In this document: one piece after another, positions 49,108 to 58,838 of the stretch
How positions within the stretch are numbered: position 1 is the stretch's first letter
Layout: every line of letters begins with the position of its first letter
Source: Zoogloea sp.
GTDB lineage: Bacteria; Pseudomonadota; Gammaproteobacteria; Burkholderiales; Rhodocyclaceae
Direction: 5' to 3'
DNA length: 64,000 bases
Assembly: GCA_016703645.1 (NCBI GenBank)
Contig: JADJBR010000007.1
Span: 1,572,501 to 1,636,500, forward strand
Translations under genes and position numbers: made by a program
The notes under the pieces: model-generated
What the model was told of the DNA's origin: nothing
The model's database searches: none
What the model saw: only the letters and a program-made list of their open reading frames with translations

Positions 49108-50907
49108 ATGATTCAACGCCCCCCAGCCCCGCGCCGACCCAAAATGACCGACACCAGCCAACCCTCTGACGTCGCACGTGAAACCCTGCGCCAGCTCGCC
49201 CTGAGGCGCATCGCACCGACGCCGGACAACTACCGTGCCCTCTACCATGAGATCGCCGGATCGGCCGCCGAAGACATCTTTCCGGAACGAGCGCTCAAGC
49301 AGATCGCCGCCGCCCTGCCACGGCACAACCACGAATCCCTGCGTCTTGCCCGCGATTTCGAGACGGCGGTAGCCGCATCCGACTGGAATGCCCTGCGCGG
49401 TGTGCTCACCGAAGGCTTCACCCGCACCGAACAACTCAGCTTCAACTGGGGCTCCCTGCTGCGGGACCTCATCACCGAATGGGACCGACGCCAGTCCGGA
49501 CTGACCCAGGCCCGCAAACGGGACATGCTGGACCGCGTCCTCGCCGCATCCGGTGGCAACCCTGACAAACTCCACGAACGTCTTCAAGGCCTGCTCCGTG
49601 CGTGGTCCCGAAATGGGGACGAGGAGCAGCTCGGCAGCGCACCCTCCCTCCCGGCGGACAACACCGACACCCCGACAGTCGCCATTGCCACCCCCCAATC
49701 TGCGCGCGCGCCGGAATCGAACGGAGCCCTGGCAGAGATGCTTGCCGCATTGCTGGCCAGTCTGGCTGGCCAGCTGCGTGCAACGGACCCCGAGCTTGCT
49801 TCCGAAGCGGACGCCCTCGCCACTATCCTCCGTGCCAATCCCGAGCCGACCGCCGTACGCGAGCGCCTGGATCGCCTGCGTGCCGGTCTCGACTGGGCTG
49901 CGGAGGACCACCTGGCCCTGCGTGAAGCGCTGGAGCGCGTGCTCCACCTGATCCTCGAAAATATCAGCGAACTCGTCATCGACGACCGCTGGCTGCACGG
50001 CCAGATCACCCTGATGGGAGAGATGTTCGACCAGCCACTCGACGTGCGCGTCCTCGGGGAGCTGGAAAGCCGTCTGCGCGACGTCATCACCCGCCAGGGC
50101 GCCATCAAGACCGAGCTTGGCGAAGCGCAGGCACGGCTGAAGGAAATGCTTGCCCGCTTCGTGGACCGCCTGGGAGACTTCTCCGAATCCACCGGCGGCT
50201 ATCACGACAAGATCGAGAAGTGCGCCGAGCGCATCGTCGGCGCTGCCGACATCACCGAACTCACCGACGTCATTGCCGAAGTGATGCGCGAGACGCGCAC
50301 GGTCCAGGAATCCACCCGCCGCTCCCGCGAGCAGATCCAGGAACTGCAGGCCCGCGTTCACGACGCCAACCACGAGATCAGCCGTTTGCAGGTCGAACTC
50401 GAACAGACCAGCGAGATGATCCGCCACGACCCCCTCACCGGCGTGCTCAACCGCAAGGGTCTTGACGAAGCCCTGGCCCGTGAGACGGCCCTGGCCCGAC
50501 GCCGCGGAACCGGCCTGTGCCTGGGCCTGCTCGACGTGGACAACTTCAAGCAGATCAATGACAACCACGGCCACCAGACCGGTGACGAAGCCCTGCAACA
50601 CCTCGTCGAAGTGGTCCGCGAAAACGTGCGCCCGCAGGATTCCGTTGCCCGCTACGGCGGCGAGGAGTTCGTCATCCTCCTCCCCGACACCGGCCTCGAC
50701 AGCGCCGTTGCCACCCTGGTCAGGCTGCAGCGCGCCCTTACCAAGCGCTTCTTCCTGGCGCGGGAACAGAAGCTGCTGATCACCTTCAGCGCCGGCGTGG
50801 CCGAACTCCGCGACTGCGAGACGCCCGAAGACGCCATCGACCGGGCCGACAAGGCCATGTACATCGCCAAGCGTTCGGGCAAGAACCGGGTGCTCGCCGC
50901 CCCCTGA
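49108..50907 (+). CDS. diguanylate cyclase with long N-terminal sensor region
   Basis: The 599-residue protein ends in a GGDEF domain with the active motif GGEEF (517-521) and an I-site RPQD (508-511) for product inhibition, so it should make c-di-GMP and be feedback-controlled. The first ~430 residues are helical and contain coiled coil (DVIAEVMRETRTVQE region, 370-425) but no named sensor. This region resembles the N-terminus of other betaproteobacterial cyclases of this size. An ATG at 49144 is an alternative start. Confidence 0.93.
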   Translation: MIQRPPAPRRPKMTDTSQPSDVARETLRQLALRRIAPTPDNYRALYHEIAGSAAEDIFPERALKQIAAALPRHNHESLRLARDFETAVAASDWNALRGVLTEGFTRTEQLSFNWGSLLRDLITEWDRRQSGLTQARKRDMLDRVLAASGGNPDKLHERLQGLLRAWSRNGDEEQLGSAPSLPADNTDTPTVAIATPQSARAPESNGALAEMLAALLASLAGQLRATDPELASEADALATILRANPEPTAVRERLDRLRAGLDWAAEDHLALREALERVLHLILENISELVIDDRWLHGQITLMGEMFDQPLDVRVLGELESRLRDVITRQGAIKTELGEAQARLKEMLARFVDRLGDFSESTGGYHDKIEKCAERIVGAADITELTDVIAEVMRETRTVQESTRRSREQIQELQARVHDANHEISRLQVELEQTSEMIRHDPLTGVLNRKGLDEALARETALARRRGTGLCLGLLDVDNFKQINDNHGHQTGDEALQHLVEVVRENVRPQDSVARYGGEEFVILLPDTGLDSAVATLVRLQRALTKRFFLAREQKLLITFSAGVAELRDCETPEDAIDRADKAMYIAKRSGKNRVLAAP

Positions 50908-50914
50908 GCGCATG

Positions 50915-50931
50915 CCGGCCACGACGGCCGG
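50915..50931. terminator. short GC hairpin after the cyclase gene
   Basis: CCGGCC and GGCCGG form a 6-bp stem with a 5-base loop. There is no T tract; a weak terminator is possible. Confidence 0.4.
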
Positions 50932-50953
50932 ATTATGCTAAAGTCGTATCGAA

Positions 50954-51283
50954 ATGACATACATCTCGATACGTGCAGCGTGCGCGCTCCTCGCCTTTAT
51001 GCCGACAAGCACGCTGGCAGCGGAACCCATTGGCCGGCTCTTTTTCAGTCCTGCCGAGCGCGTCCACACCAACCAGCAGCGAGTGGCTTCCCCGCCACCC
51101 GCCGCGCCGCCACGGCTCGACGGCATCATCACCCGCAGTGCCGGCAATCCCACCCTGTTTCTCGATGGCCAGGCCACCGCAGCCCATTCCGGCCAGGTGC
51201 GCATGGGTGACGCCACCGCCCGGGTCGCCGCGCGTGACGGGCGCTGGCACCGCCTGCGGGTCGGCGATCCGCCCCCCCGATGA
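50954..51283 (+). CDS. small exported hypothetical protein of a pseudopilin locus
   Basis: The 109-residue product has a signal peptide (ending near TLAAEP) and then the motif RLFFSPAERV, which recurs in small proteins coded beside pseudopilin genes in betaproteobacteria. The rest is proline-rich and ends RHRLRVGDPPPR-like. It overlaps the next gene by four bases (ATGA). The function is unknown; a periplasmic accessory role in pilus or secretion assembly is a guess from context. Confidence 0.75.
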   Translation: MTYISIRAACALLAFMPTSTLAAEPIGRLFFSPAERVHTNQQRVASPPPAAPPRLDGIITRSAGNPTLFLDGQATAAHSGQVRMGDATARVAARDGRWHRLRVGDPPPR

Positions 51284-52485
51284 CCCTTGGAAGCGCCACA
51301 GGCTCTGCCCAGCGGGGCATGATGCTGCCCGCCCTGGTGCTGCTGCTCAGCCTCGGCGGCCTTGGCTGGCTGCTGGCCCGCCACGATACGGCGGCGGATC
51401 GGGCCGCCCACCAGCTCGCTGCCGACCTCCGCACCGAACGGGCACTGCAGACCGCCCGGGAAGCCCTGCTTGGCTTCGCCGCCACCTACCGCAACAAGGA
51501 GCATCCGACGGCCGATTTCGGCTACCTGCCCTGTCCCGACCTGGACGGCGATGGCTCCTCGGAAACCTGCGGCCAGCAGGGCCAACCCGTGGTCGGCCGC
51601 CTGCCCTACCTCACCCTCAACCTGCCCGATCTCCGGGATGGCAGTGGCGAATGCCTGTGGTATGCCGTGTCGGGGGCCTTCAAGAACAACCCCAAGGCCC
51701 AATCCGTAAATTGGGACAGCACCGGCAGCTTTCGCCTGCGGGATGGCGACGCCCGGGTGATCGCCCTACCCGGCGACCAGGCCGGCCTCGCCGCGGCCCT
51801 GGTCATCGCCCCCGGCCGCCCCCTGGCCAGCCAGCAGCGCACCCCGGGCCCGGGGCGCTGCGGCGGAGATCCGGAAGCCCGCCGCATCGAGGCTTATCTT
51901 GAAGTCATCGGCACAAGCGTCGGCAACACCCCCTTCGACGTTCCAACCGACCACCCCGCAAGCAACGACCGCCTGGTGGCCATCGCAACGGGCGACATTT
52001 ATCGCCAGCTCAAGCGCCGCAACAGCTATGGCGGCCACCTGCAGAAGGTCTTTCAGTCCCTCGCCGATTGTCTGATCACCAGCAAACTCCCCGCCCCTGT
52101 CGGTGGCGAAGACCACGGCCCCGTGCGCCTCGGCCAACTACCGGCGCCCGACGGACTCCAGGGGCCCTGCCGCAACCCGGAACTACGCGACCCGGCCGCC
52201 AACTGGGCCGGAATGATGCGCTACGCCCGCTGCAATGACGGCAGCACCTGCCTGACCGGCGCCGGCCAGGCCTGTCGGGGCGCCCTGATCTTTGGCGGCG
52301 AACGCCTGGACAGCCAACACCGGCTCGCACCGCCAGCGCAGCAGGGCAACGACGCCTACCTGGAAGATGCCACCCTCGCCGCACTGGCCGCGGGGCAAAT
52401 CGGTACCCTGCCGGCCCGGATCGATCTTTCCTCCACCGACCGGCACCAGCCCGCCTCCCGCGACGCCGCCCTGTGCCTGCCCTGA
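51280..52485 (+). CDS. pseudopilin-like membrane protein
   Basis: The 401-residue protein begins with a short basic leader, then G-MMLPALVLLLSLGGLGWLL, which resembles the hydrophobic start of PilX/GspK-like minor pilins without the usual Glu at position 5. A large soluble domain follows with many cysteines (YLPCPDLDGDG, GQACRGA), probably forming disulfides. The cleavage site and export are inferred from the helix. It lies between the small exported protein and a canonical pseudopilin. Confidence 0.7.
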   Translation: MTLGSATGSAQRGMMLPALVLLLSLGGLGWLLARHDTAADRAAHQLAADLRTERALQTAREALLGFAATYRNKEHPTADFGYLPCPDLDGDGSSETCGQQGQPVVGRLPYLTLNLPDLRDGSGECLWYAVSGAFKNNPKAQSVNWDSTGSFRLRDGDARVIALPGDQAGLAAALVIAPGRPLASQQRTPGPGRCGGDPEARRIEAYLEVIGTSVGNTPFDVPTDHPASNDRLVAIATGDIYRQLKRRNSYGGHLQKVFQSLADCLITSKLPAPVGGEDHGPVRLGQLPAPDGLQGPCRNPELRDPAANWAGMMRYARCNDGSTCLTGAGQACRGALIFGGERLDSQHRLAPPAQQGNDAYLEDATLAALAAGQIGTLPARIDLSSTDRHQPASRDAALCLP

Positions 52486-52503
52486 ACCGGATCCAGCGCG
52501 ACC

Positions 52504-53196
52504 ATGAAACACCGCAACAGCCCTGGTTTCACCCTCGTCGAAATGGCGGTGGTGCTGCTCATCCTCAGCCTGCTCGCCGGCAGTCTGAGCGCCGGACTGT
52601 CCAGCCACCTTGCCCGCCGGGCGGAAAGGGCCACCGACGATGCCCTCGACGAAGCCCGTGACACCCTGCTGGGTTACGCCCTGCGCAAGGGCCACTTCCC
52701 CTGTCCCGCAAAGGGCCCCCAGGATGGCACGGAGGATCGCAACGGCAGCACCTGCACCCGGCAGGCGGGGCTGCTGCCCTGGGCGACCCTGGGCATCCAG
52801 GGGGTGGATGGATGGTCACACCGCCTGCGCTATGCCATCACGCCCGCATACACCCGAAACATCACCAGTGTCGACGACGGGACCATCGAGATCGTCACCC
52901 GCAACCTGGATGGCGCCGAACTCAAGCTCACCACCGCAGGCGGCCTGACCCCGGTGGTCATCCTGTCCCACGGCCCGAATGGTCTTGGCGCAACGAGCGC
53001 CGACGGCAACCGGCTGCCCGCACCACAGCCAGGCAGCGATGAAGCCCGCAATGCCGACGACAACGGCCGCCTGTTCGTGAGCCGCAGCCTGTCGGAAAAC
53101 CCCGGCGCGCCGGGCGGCGCTTTCGACGACCGGGTGACCTGGATCTCCCCCAACCTGATCGCCCACCACCTGATTGGCGCCAACCGCCTTCCCTGA
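52504..53196 (+). CDS. type IV pilin-like (prepilin-type) protein
   Basis: The 230-residue protein starts with a canonical class III signal, PGFTLVEMAVVLLIL, with G before the cleavage site and Glu at +5. The rest shows DARDTLLGYALRKGHFPCP-like and VTWISPNLIAHHL segments found in this pseudopilin group. It is the third gene of a row. No assembly ATPase, platform or prepilin peptidase is adjacent, so it must use machinery coded elsewhere. Confidence 0.85.
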   Translation: MKHRNSPGFTLVEMAVVLLILSLLAGSLSAGLSSHLARRAERATDDALDEARDTLLGYALRKGHFPCPAKGPQDGTEDRNGSTCTRQAGLLPWATLGIQGVDGWSHRLRYAITPAYTRNITSVDDGTIEIVTRNLDGAELKLTTAGGLTPVVILSHGPNGLGATSADGNRLPAPQPGSDEARNADDNGRLFVSRSLSENPGAPGGAFDDRVTWISPNLIAHHLIGANRLP

Positions 53197-53292
53197 AGAC
53201 ACACACTGCTGCGTTGGCGATACAAACCCCCTCTTGACCGGATCCGCCACCGGCATGACACTTGGGCCGGTCCAAGCAATTCGGGTCATGCC

Positions 53293-54570
53293 ATGCCGGT
53301 CGTCCGGTCTCTCGCCCTTCTCAGTCGCCTGATCCATGCCGGTACGCACCCGGAAGACGACGAAGACCTGCGCCTGCGCCTGTCCCTGCTGAACCTTGCC
53401 AGCCTGCTCTTCGGACCCGCATCCCTGCTCTGGCTTCTCGTCGCCCATCAGTTCGACCCGGGCTTTTCCGCGATCAGGGGCAGTCTTGTACCAATCCTCA
53501 TCCTGCTCAACTACGCCCTGTTTCCGGTGCACCGGCGCTTTGCGCTCTATCGGGGCAGTCAGCTCGGGCTGATGCTGCTCTTCCCCCTGCTCAGCCTGCT
53601 CGGCCTGCCCCCCTCCCCCGCCACCTCGGGCCTGGCCCTGTGGGCGGTCATTGCCCCCGCCTGCGCCCTGCTGACTGTCGGCAACCCTGCATCCAACCTG
53701 TGGTTCGTCGGGTTTCTGGGCCTCACCGCCCTGTCCGCGCACCTCGGCCCACAGGCAGGCAGCCCCATGTTTACGGCACTTCACGTTGCACTGGTATCGG
53801 GCGTGCTCTATCCGCTGCTGCGCTTCGCCCTGCGCCAGCGGGGCAAGACCCGCGCCCGGCTGGCCGCCGCCCACCGCCAGCTACGCCGCGAACAGGAGCG
53901 CTCCGAGCGCCTGCTCCTCAACATCCTGCCGGCCCCCATCGCCGCCCGCCTGAAGGAACAATCGGGCACGATTGCCGATGGGCACCCGGAGGTGGTGGTG
54001 ATGTTTGCCGACATCGTCAATTACACCCGTATCGCCAGCGACATGCCGCCGAAGAAGGTGTTCGAACTGCTCAACCGCATCTTCTGCCGTTTCGACGAGC
54101 TCACCGAAGAACGCGGCCTGGAGCGCATCAAGACCATCGGTGACGGCTACATGGTGGCCGGCGGCCTCAACGCCCACCCCCATGAACCCCACGCCGCCGC
54201 CGCGTCCCTGGCCATCGCCATGCAATCCACCCTGCGCGACCCGGCGATCACCGACGGACTCGAACTCGAACTGCGCATCGGCATCGCCTCCGGCCCCGTG
54301 GTGGCCGGCGTGGTGGGGCGGGGGAAATTCATCTACGACCTGTGGGGCGATACCGTCAACCTGGCCTACCGCCTGTGCACGGAAGGTGAGCCCAGCGCGA
54401 TCCAGTGCGACGGGCACATGTTCGAACGCCTGCGCAACACCTTCGTCTTCGCCAAGCCCCTGCTGCTCTTCCTGAAGGGCAAGGGCTACGTCCCGGTGTA
54501 TCGCCTGCGCAGCCCGCGCATCTTTGCCGTCAGCCCGGCGGCACGGCGGCGCGCACCGGAAGCGGCCTGA
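53293..54570 (+). CDS. membrane-bound class III adenylate/guanylate cyclase
   Basis: The 425-residue protein has about five membrane helices (residues 30-175), a short coiled linker and a class III cyclase domain. The metal aspartates are in FADIVNYT (Asp240) and IKTIGDGYM (Asp284); the lysine before TIGDG and the Asp in LWGDTVNLAYR favour ATP as substrate. It should make cAMP. It follows the pseudopilin genes with a 96-base gap. Confidence 0.92.
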   Translation: MPVVRSLALLSRLIHAGTHPEDDEDLRLRLSLLNLASLLFGPASLLWLLVAHQFDPGFSAIRGSLVPILILLNYALFPVHRRFALYRGSQLGLMLLFPLLSLLGLPPSPATSGLALWAVIAPACALLTVGNPASNLWFVGFLGLTALSAHLGPQAGSPMFTALHVALVSGVLYPLLRFALRQRGKTRARLAAAHRQLRREQERSERLLLNILPAPIAARLKEQSGTIADGHPEVVVMFADIVNYTRIASDMPPKKVFELLNRIFCRFDELTEERGLERIKTIGDGYMVAGGLNAHPHEPHAAAASLAIAMQSTLRDPAITDGLELELRIGIASGPVVAGVVGRGKFIYDLWGDTVNLAYRLCTEGEPSAIQCDGHMFERLRNTFVFAKPLLLFLKGKGYVPVYRLRSPRIFAVSPAARRRAPEAA

Positions 54571-54620
54571 GGGTGACCCCAAGCGCGCGCCCCCCTCGGA
54601 GCGGGCGGGCTTACACGCGC

Positions 54621-54824
54621 TCAGTAGTGGGGCGGGATCTCGTCCCTCAGATCCCGCGCCTCGGCCGAGGGCGTGGATGCCTGCAACTGCCTGGCCAGTG
54701 CCACCAACTGGCGCTGCAGAGCATCGATCTGCTCCTGCTGACGGTGCACGGTCAGGTTGAGGGTATCCACCAGGTCTTCGGTCAGGGCGAGCTTGATCTC
54801 GATTTCCATCAGTCGGGATTCCAT
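54621..54824 (-). CDS. slyX: SlyX family protein
   Basis: The 67-residue protein has the SlyX coiled coil (EIKLALTEDLVDTLN, RQQEQIDALQRQL) and the typical ending DEIPPHY. Function is not established. The ATG at 54824 is chosen; the longer frame upstream is not conserved. Confidence 0.93.
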   Translation of the reverse strand: MESRLMEIEIKLALTEDLVDTLNLTVHRQQEQIDALQRQLVALARQLQASTPSAEARDLRDEIPPHY

Positions 54825-54984
54825 GTTTCGGCCCTTGTTTGAGTGAGAGCCGGATTGTCCCAGCGCCTCGGCCCCGCGCCAAGCCTTGCTTTCCCGGGCA
54901 TGGTCGACGCTCCCGGCGCTACCGGGGATAATGCCGGGTTGCAAGCTGCCGTCCGAGCAGCACACCCACCCCCGAGAGCACCCG

Positions 54985-56922
54985 ATGAACCATTCCCGCA
55001 AACAGCTCGAACTCCTCGCCCCGGCCCGCACTGCGGACATCGGCATCGAGGCGGTCAATCACGGCGCCGACGCCATCTACATCGGAGGCCCGGCCTTCGG
55101 CGCGCGGGCCAATGCCGAGAACACGGTGGCCGACATCGAGCGCCTGGCACGCCATGCCCATCGCTTCGGGGCGCGGGTCTTCGTCACCTGCAACACCATC
55201 TTCCACGATGCCGAGCTCGACGGCGCCTCCGCCCTGATCCGCCAGCTCCACGAAGCCGGCGCCGACGCCCTGATCGTCCAGGACATGGGCCTGCTTGAAC
55301 TCGACCTGCCCCCCATCCAGCTCCACGCCAGCACCCAGACCGACATCCGCCACCCCGAAAAGGCGCGCTTCCTGCAGGACGTGGGCTTTTCGCAGATCGT
55401 GCTGGCGCGGGAGATGACCCTCAGCGAGATCAAAAGGGTGGCCGCCGCCACCGACTGCACCCTGGAGTTCTTCATCCACGGCGCCCTGTGCGTGGCCTTC
55501 TCGGGGCAGTGCTACATCAGCCACGCCCACACCGGGCGCAGCGCCAACCGCGGCGAGTGCTCCCAGGCCTGCCGCCTGCCCTACGACCTGTCGGACAAGG
55601 ACGGCAACCTGGTGGCCAGCAACCAGCACCTGCTGTCCATGAAGGACAACAACCAGAGCGCCAACATCCGCGCCCTCGCCGACGCGGGCATCAGCAGCTT
55701 CAAGATCGAAGGCCGCTACAAGGACATGGCCTACGTCAAGAACATCACCGCCCACTACCGCCTGATCCTCGACGGCATCCTGGAGGACGCACCCGAGTAC
55801 GCGCGCACCTCCGCCGGTCGCAGCACCTTCCTGTTCCAGCCCCTGGCCGACAAGACCTTCAACCGGGGCGCCACCGACTACTTCGTGAACGGCCGGACCG
55901 CCGACATCGGCGCCTTCGACTCGCCCAAGTTCGTCGGTGAGCCGGTGGGCAGCGTGATCCGCCTGGACGGCAAGCAGCGCCGCCACTTCGACACCACCAG
56001 CGCAGTCGAGCTGCACAACGGCGACGGCCTCAGCTTCTACGACCGCAAGGGCGAGCTGGTCGGCCTGCGGGTGAACCGCGCCGAGAAGATCGGCGAGGAT
56101 TTCCGCGTCCATACGGCCGAGCCCCTGCCGCCCGACCTCTTCCCGGGCAGCGGCCTGTTCCGAAACCGGGACCACGAATTCGAGCGCATGCTCGAAAAGA
56201 AATCCGCCGAACGCCGCATCGCCGTGGACATGCTGTTCGCCGAAACCACCGACGGCTTTACCCTCACCCTCACCGACGAGTCCGGCGTCTCCGCCAGTGC
56301 CAACCTGCCCCACGCCAAGGAGCCCGCCAAGGATGCCGAACGCGCCCTGGGCGGCCTGAAGGACAGCCTTGGCAAACTGGGGGCGACGATTTTCGAGGCT
56401 GGCCGCATCGAGCTGCAGCTATCCGCACCGTGGTTCCTCCCCGCCGGCGCCATCAACGCCCTGCGCCGGGATGCGGTGGAGCAGCTCGAGGCCGCCCGCC
56501 TGGCCGCCCTGCCACGTCTCATGCCGCGCCCGGCCGTCGAGCCGCCTGTGCCCTACCCCGAAACCGAACTGAGCTACCTGGCCAACGTGCTCAACCAGAA
56601 GGCCCGGGACTTCTATCACCGTCACGGCGTCGAACTCATCGAGGCCGCCTACGAGGCCAACGAGCACACCGACGATGCCTCCCTGATGATCACCAAGCAC
56701 TGCCTGCGCTACAGCTTCAACCTGTGCCCGAAGGAAGTGAAAGGCATCAAGCCCGACCCGATGACCCTGATCAACGGCAAGGAAAAGCTCACCCTCAAAT
56801 TCGACTGCAAGCGCTGCGAGATGCACGTCATCGGCCGTATCCGCCAGTCGGTCCTCGACACTCCGGCCGTCCCGGTGGTGTTCCATGCCAAGGTGCCTGC
56901 GGGCTTCCACGCCCCCCACTGA
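54985..56922 (+). CDS. rlhA: U32 peptidase-family 23S rRNA C2501 hydroxylase-like
   Basis: The 645-residue protein resembles E. coli RlhA (YdcP), which makes 5-hydroxycytidine at 23S rRNA C2501. It has the U32 signature (FFIHGALCVAFSG, then CYISHAHTGRSANRGECSQ in parts) and C-terminal cysteines in KHCLRYSFNLCPKE and FDCKRCEMHV that could bind an Fe-S cluster. The length fits RlhA rather than the shorter TrhP. The reaction is inferred from that match. Confidence 0.85.
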   Translation: MNHSRKQLELLAPARTADIGIEAVNHGADAIYIGGPAFGARANAENTVADIERLARHAHRFGARVFVTCNTIFHDAELDGASALIRQLHEAGADALIVQDMGLLELDLPPIQLHASTQTDIRHPEKARFLQDVGFSQIVLAREMTLSEIKRVAAATDCTLEFFIHGALCVAFSGQCYISHAHTGRSANRGECSQACRLPYDLSDKDGNLVASNQHLLSMKDNNQSANIRALADAGISSFKIEGRYKDMAYVKNITAHYRLILDGILEDAPEYARTSAGRSTFLFQPLADKTFNRGATDYFVNGRTADIGAFDSPKFVGEPVGSVIRLDGKQRRHFDTTSAVELHNGDGLSFYDRKGELVGLRVNRAEKIGEDFRVHTAEPLPPDLFPGSGLFRNRDHEFERMLEKKSAERRIAVDMLFAETTDGFTLTLTDESGVSASANLPHAKEPAKDAERALGGLKDSLGKLGATIFEAGRIELQLSAPWFLPAGAINALRRDAVEQLEAARLAALPRLMPRPAVEPPVPYPETELSYLANVLNQKARDFYHRHGVELIEAAYEANEHTDDASLMITKHCLRYSFNLCPKEVKGIKPDPMTLINGKEKLTLKFDCKRCEMHVIGRIRQSVLDTPAVPVVFHAKVPAGFHAPH

Positions 56923-56931
56923 CCCCCACCC

Positions 56932-57591
56932 ATGAAATTCGCTCTCGGCATCATCCTTCTCGCCCTGGCCGTCCTCGTCGGGCCCGTGGTCTGGCAGTTC
57001 ACCCACTACGACCCCCAGGCCGTGCCCACCTCCGGCCTGCCCTGGCAGATCGAAACCCTGCCCAGCGGCGAGTCAAAGGTCTTCGACCTGACCCTCGGCC
57101 GCAGCACCCTGGCCGACGCCCGGGCCCGCTTCGGCAACGAGATGCAGCTCGCCATCGTTGCCGAGCCCCAGGAAACCGGCAACGCCGAGGGCTATTACGA
57201 AGCCATCACCCTCGGCTTTGTCGCCGGCAAGCTGATCATCACCGCTGACCTGTCGAAGGAAGTCATCGAAGGCATGCGCGAGCGCGCCCCCAAGACCGAA
57301 TACATGCAGAGCACCACCCGCAAGGCGACCCTGGCCGAAGCCGACCGGGCCGCCGTACTGGCCGCGCCGATCCGCGGCATCGCCTTCATCCCCAGTGCCC
57401 AACTGGACGAAAGCGTGATCCTCGAGCGCTTCGGCCAGCCCAGCGAGCGTATCCGCGTGAATGAGCACCTGGAACATCTGCTCTACCCCGCCAAGGGCCT
57501 CGACATCGTCCTCGACAGCAAGGGCAAGGAACTCATGCAATACGTGGCGCCAGCCCGCTTCGAAGCCCTGCAGGCTCCCCTGCGCAAGTGA
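56932..57591 (+). CDS. conserved hypothetical protein with signal anchor
   Basis: The 219-residue product has a hydrophobic N-terminus (residues 3-20) and a soluble domain with DLTLGRSTLADARARFG, IITADLSKEV and DIVLDSKGKELMQYV. Similar proteins occur beside U32 genes in beta- and gammaproteobacteria. I cannot assign a function. It starts 9 bases after rlhA. Confidence 0.8.
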   Translation: MKFALGIILLALAVLVGPVVWQFTHYDPQAVPTSGLPWQIETLPSGESKVFDLTLGRSTLADARARFGNEMQLAIVAEPQETGNAEGYYEAITLGFVAGKLIITADLSKEVIEGMRERAPKTEYMQSTTRKATLAEADRAAVLAAPIRGIAFIPSAQLDESVILERFGQPSERIRVNEHLEHLLYPAKGLDIVLDSKGKELMQYVAPARFEALQAPLRK

Positions 57592-57668
57592 GTCCGGCTT
57601 GCCGGGCAGGCAGGCACATCATCGTTTCTGCCCCATAATCCGGACGATCCCCTTCGGAAGGCGCTCCC

Positions 57669-58580
57669 ATGTCGGTCATCCTCGAAGTCGAGCACACCAC
57701 GATCTACCGCTATCGCAAGCCGGTCAGCTTCGGCGAACACCGCATGATGTTCCTGCCACGCACCAGTCACGACATCCGCGTGCTCACCTGCACGCTGGAC
57801 GTGAGCCCCGATGCAGAGATCCGCTGGGTGCATGACGTGTTCTCCAACTCGGTCACCCATGTGAACATTCCCGGCCAGGCCGCCGAGCTGAAGTTCGTCG
57901 CCCGCGTTGCCGTCGAGCACCTGGGCGTGCGCAATCTCGAACTGCCCCTGGCCGCCTCCGCCGAGGTCTTCCCCTTCGAATACAGCGTGTCCGAGCGCTA
58001 CGACCTGCGCAACTTCATCGAACCCTGCTATCCCGACCCCAACGGCCATCTGCGCCTGTGGGCCGACCAGTTTCTCGCGCAAGGCCGGCACCGCAAAACC
58101 CGCGAGCTGCTGATCGACATCGCCACCGGCATCCGGGAACAGTTCTCCTACACCTCCCGCTACGTGGAAGGCACCCAGTCGCCCCTGCAAACCCTGGAGC
58201 TCAAGAGCGGCACCTGCCGCGACTATGCCCTGTTCATGATGGAGGTCGTGCGCCGCCTGGGCTTCGCCGCCCGTTTCGTGTCCGGCTACCTCTACGACCC
58301 GGCACTGGATGGGGGCACCGAGGGCATGATCGGCTCGGGTGCCACCCACGCCTGGCTGCAGATCTACCTGCCGGGTGCCGGCTGGCTGCCCTTTGACCCC
58401 ACCAACAGCCTTTTCGGTGGTGACAACCTGATCCGCGTCGCGTACGTGCGCGACCCGGCCCAGGCCAGCCCCCTCACCGGCAGCTACACCGGCCACGACG
58501 GTGACTTCATGGGCATGGAGGTGGACGTCAAGGTACGCAAGCTTGCCGTCCTGCCCACCGACCTCCAGACCCGTGCGTGA
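57669..58580 (+). CDS. transglutaminase-like protein
   Basis: The 303-residue protein has the Bact_transglu_N domain (residues ~1-85, YRYRKPVSFGEH) and a transglutaminase core with Cys183 (SGTCRDYALFM), His227 (THAWLQIYL) and Asp243 (PFDPTN). Such proteins act as cysteine proteases or transglutaminases on unknown substrates. It has no signal peptide. A CATAAT at about 57634-57639 may be its -10 box. Confidence 0.92.
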   Translation: MSVILEVEHTTIYRYRKPVSFGEHRMMFLPRTSHDIRVLTCTLDVSPDAEIRWVHDVFSNSVTHVNIPGQAAELKFVARVAVEHLGVRNLELPLAASAEVFPFEYSVSERYDLRNFIEPCYPDPNGHLRLWADQFLAQGRHRKTRELLIDIATGIREQFSYTSRYVEGTQSPLQTLELKSGTCRDYALFMMEVVRRLGFAARFVSGYLYDPALDGGTEGMIGSGATHAWLQIYLPGAGWLPFDPTNSLFGGDNLIRVAYVRDPAQASPLTGSYTGHDGDFMGMEVDVKVRKLAVLPTDLQTRA

Positions 58581-58583
58581 GCC

Positions 58584-58838
58584 GTGGCCAGCCAGTCCGC
58601 CGAACGCCGCCGCTGCCTCAGCTGCAACCGCTGGGGCGGCGAGCGTGCGCCAGGCAAAGAGCCCGACACCGTGGACTATGACGAAAACAATGACCGCGGC
58701 CCCTGCCAGGAAGGCCCCTGGCACGGTAGCAGCCGGCGCGGCCCACGCAACGCCTGCGGCCAGTGGGTCAGATGGATCGCCCTCGGCCCACCCCCGCAGC
58801 TACCCGCCCCCGAAACCCGCGACAATCCCGCCCCATGA
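58584..58838 (+). CDS. small Cys-rich protein
   Basis: The 84-residue protein starts with GTG, 3 bases after the transglutaminase gene. It has four cysteines in a spaced pattern (CLSCNRW, GPC, ACGQWVRW) that suggests a metal or Fe-S site. Similar small proteins with the C-x2-C-x2-W start exist in this group of bacteria but have no known role. Its stop overlaps the thioredoxin-like start, so coupling is likely. Confidence 0.65.
   Translation: MASQSAERRRCLSCNRWGGERAPGKEPDTVDYDENNDRGPCQEGPWHGSSRRGPRNACGQWVRWIALGPPPQLPAPETRDNPAP

Noticed and set aside
48988-50922. 644-codon open frame on the minus strand
   Set aside because: It mirrors the diguanylate cyclase gene, which has clear GGEEF and I-site motifs; the antisense product matches no protein pattern.
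54919-56313. 464-codon open frame on the minus strand
   Set aside because: Antisense to the U32 gene; no motif and no ribosome binding site.
57483-58724. 413-codon open frame on the minus strand
   Set aside because: Antisense to the transglutaminase gene, whose catalytic triad is intact.
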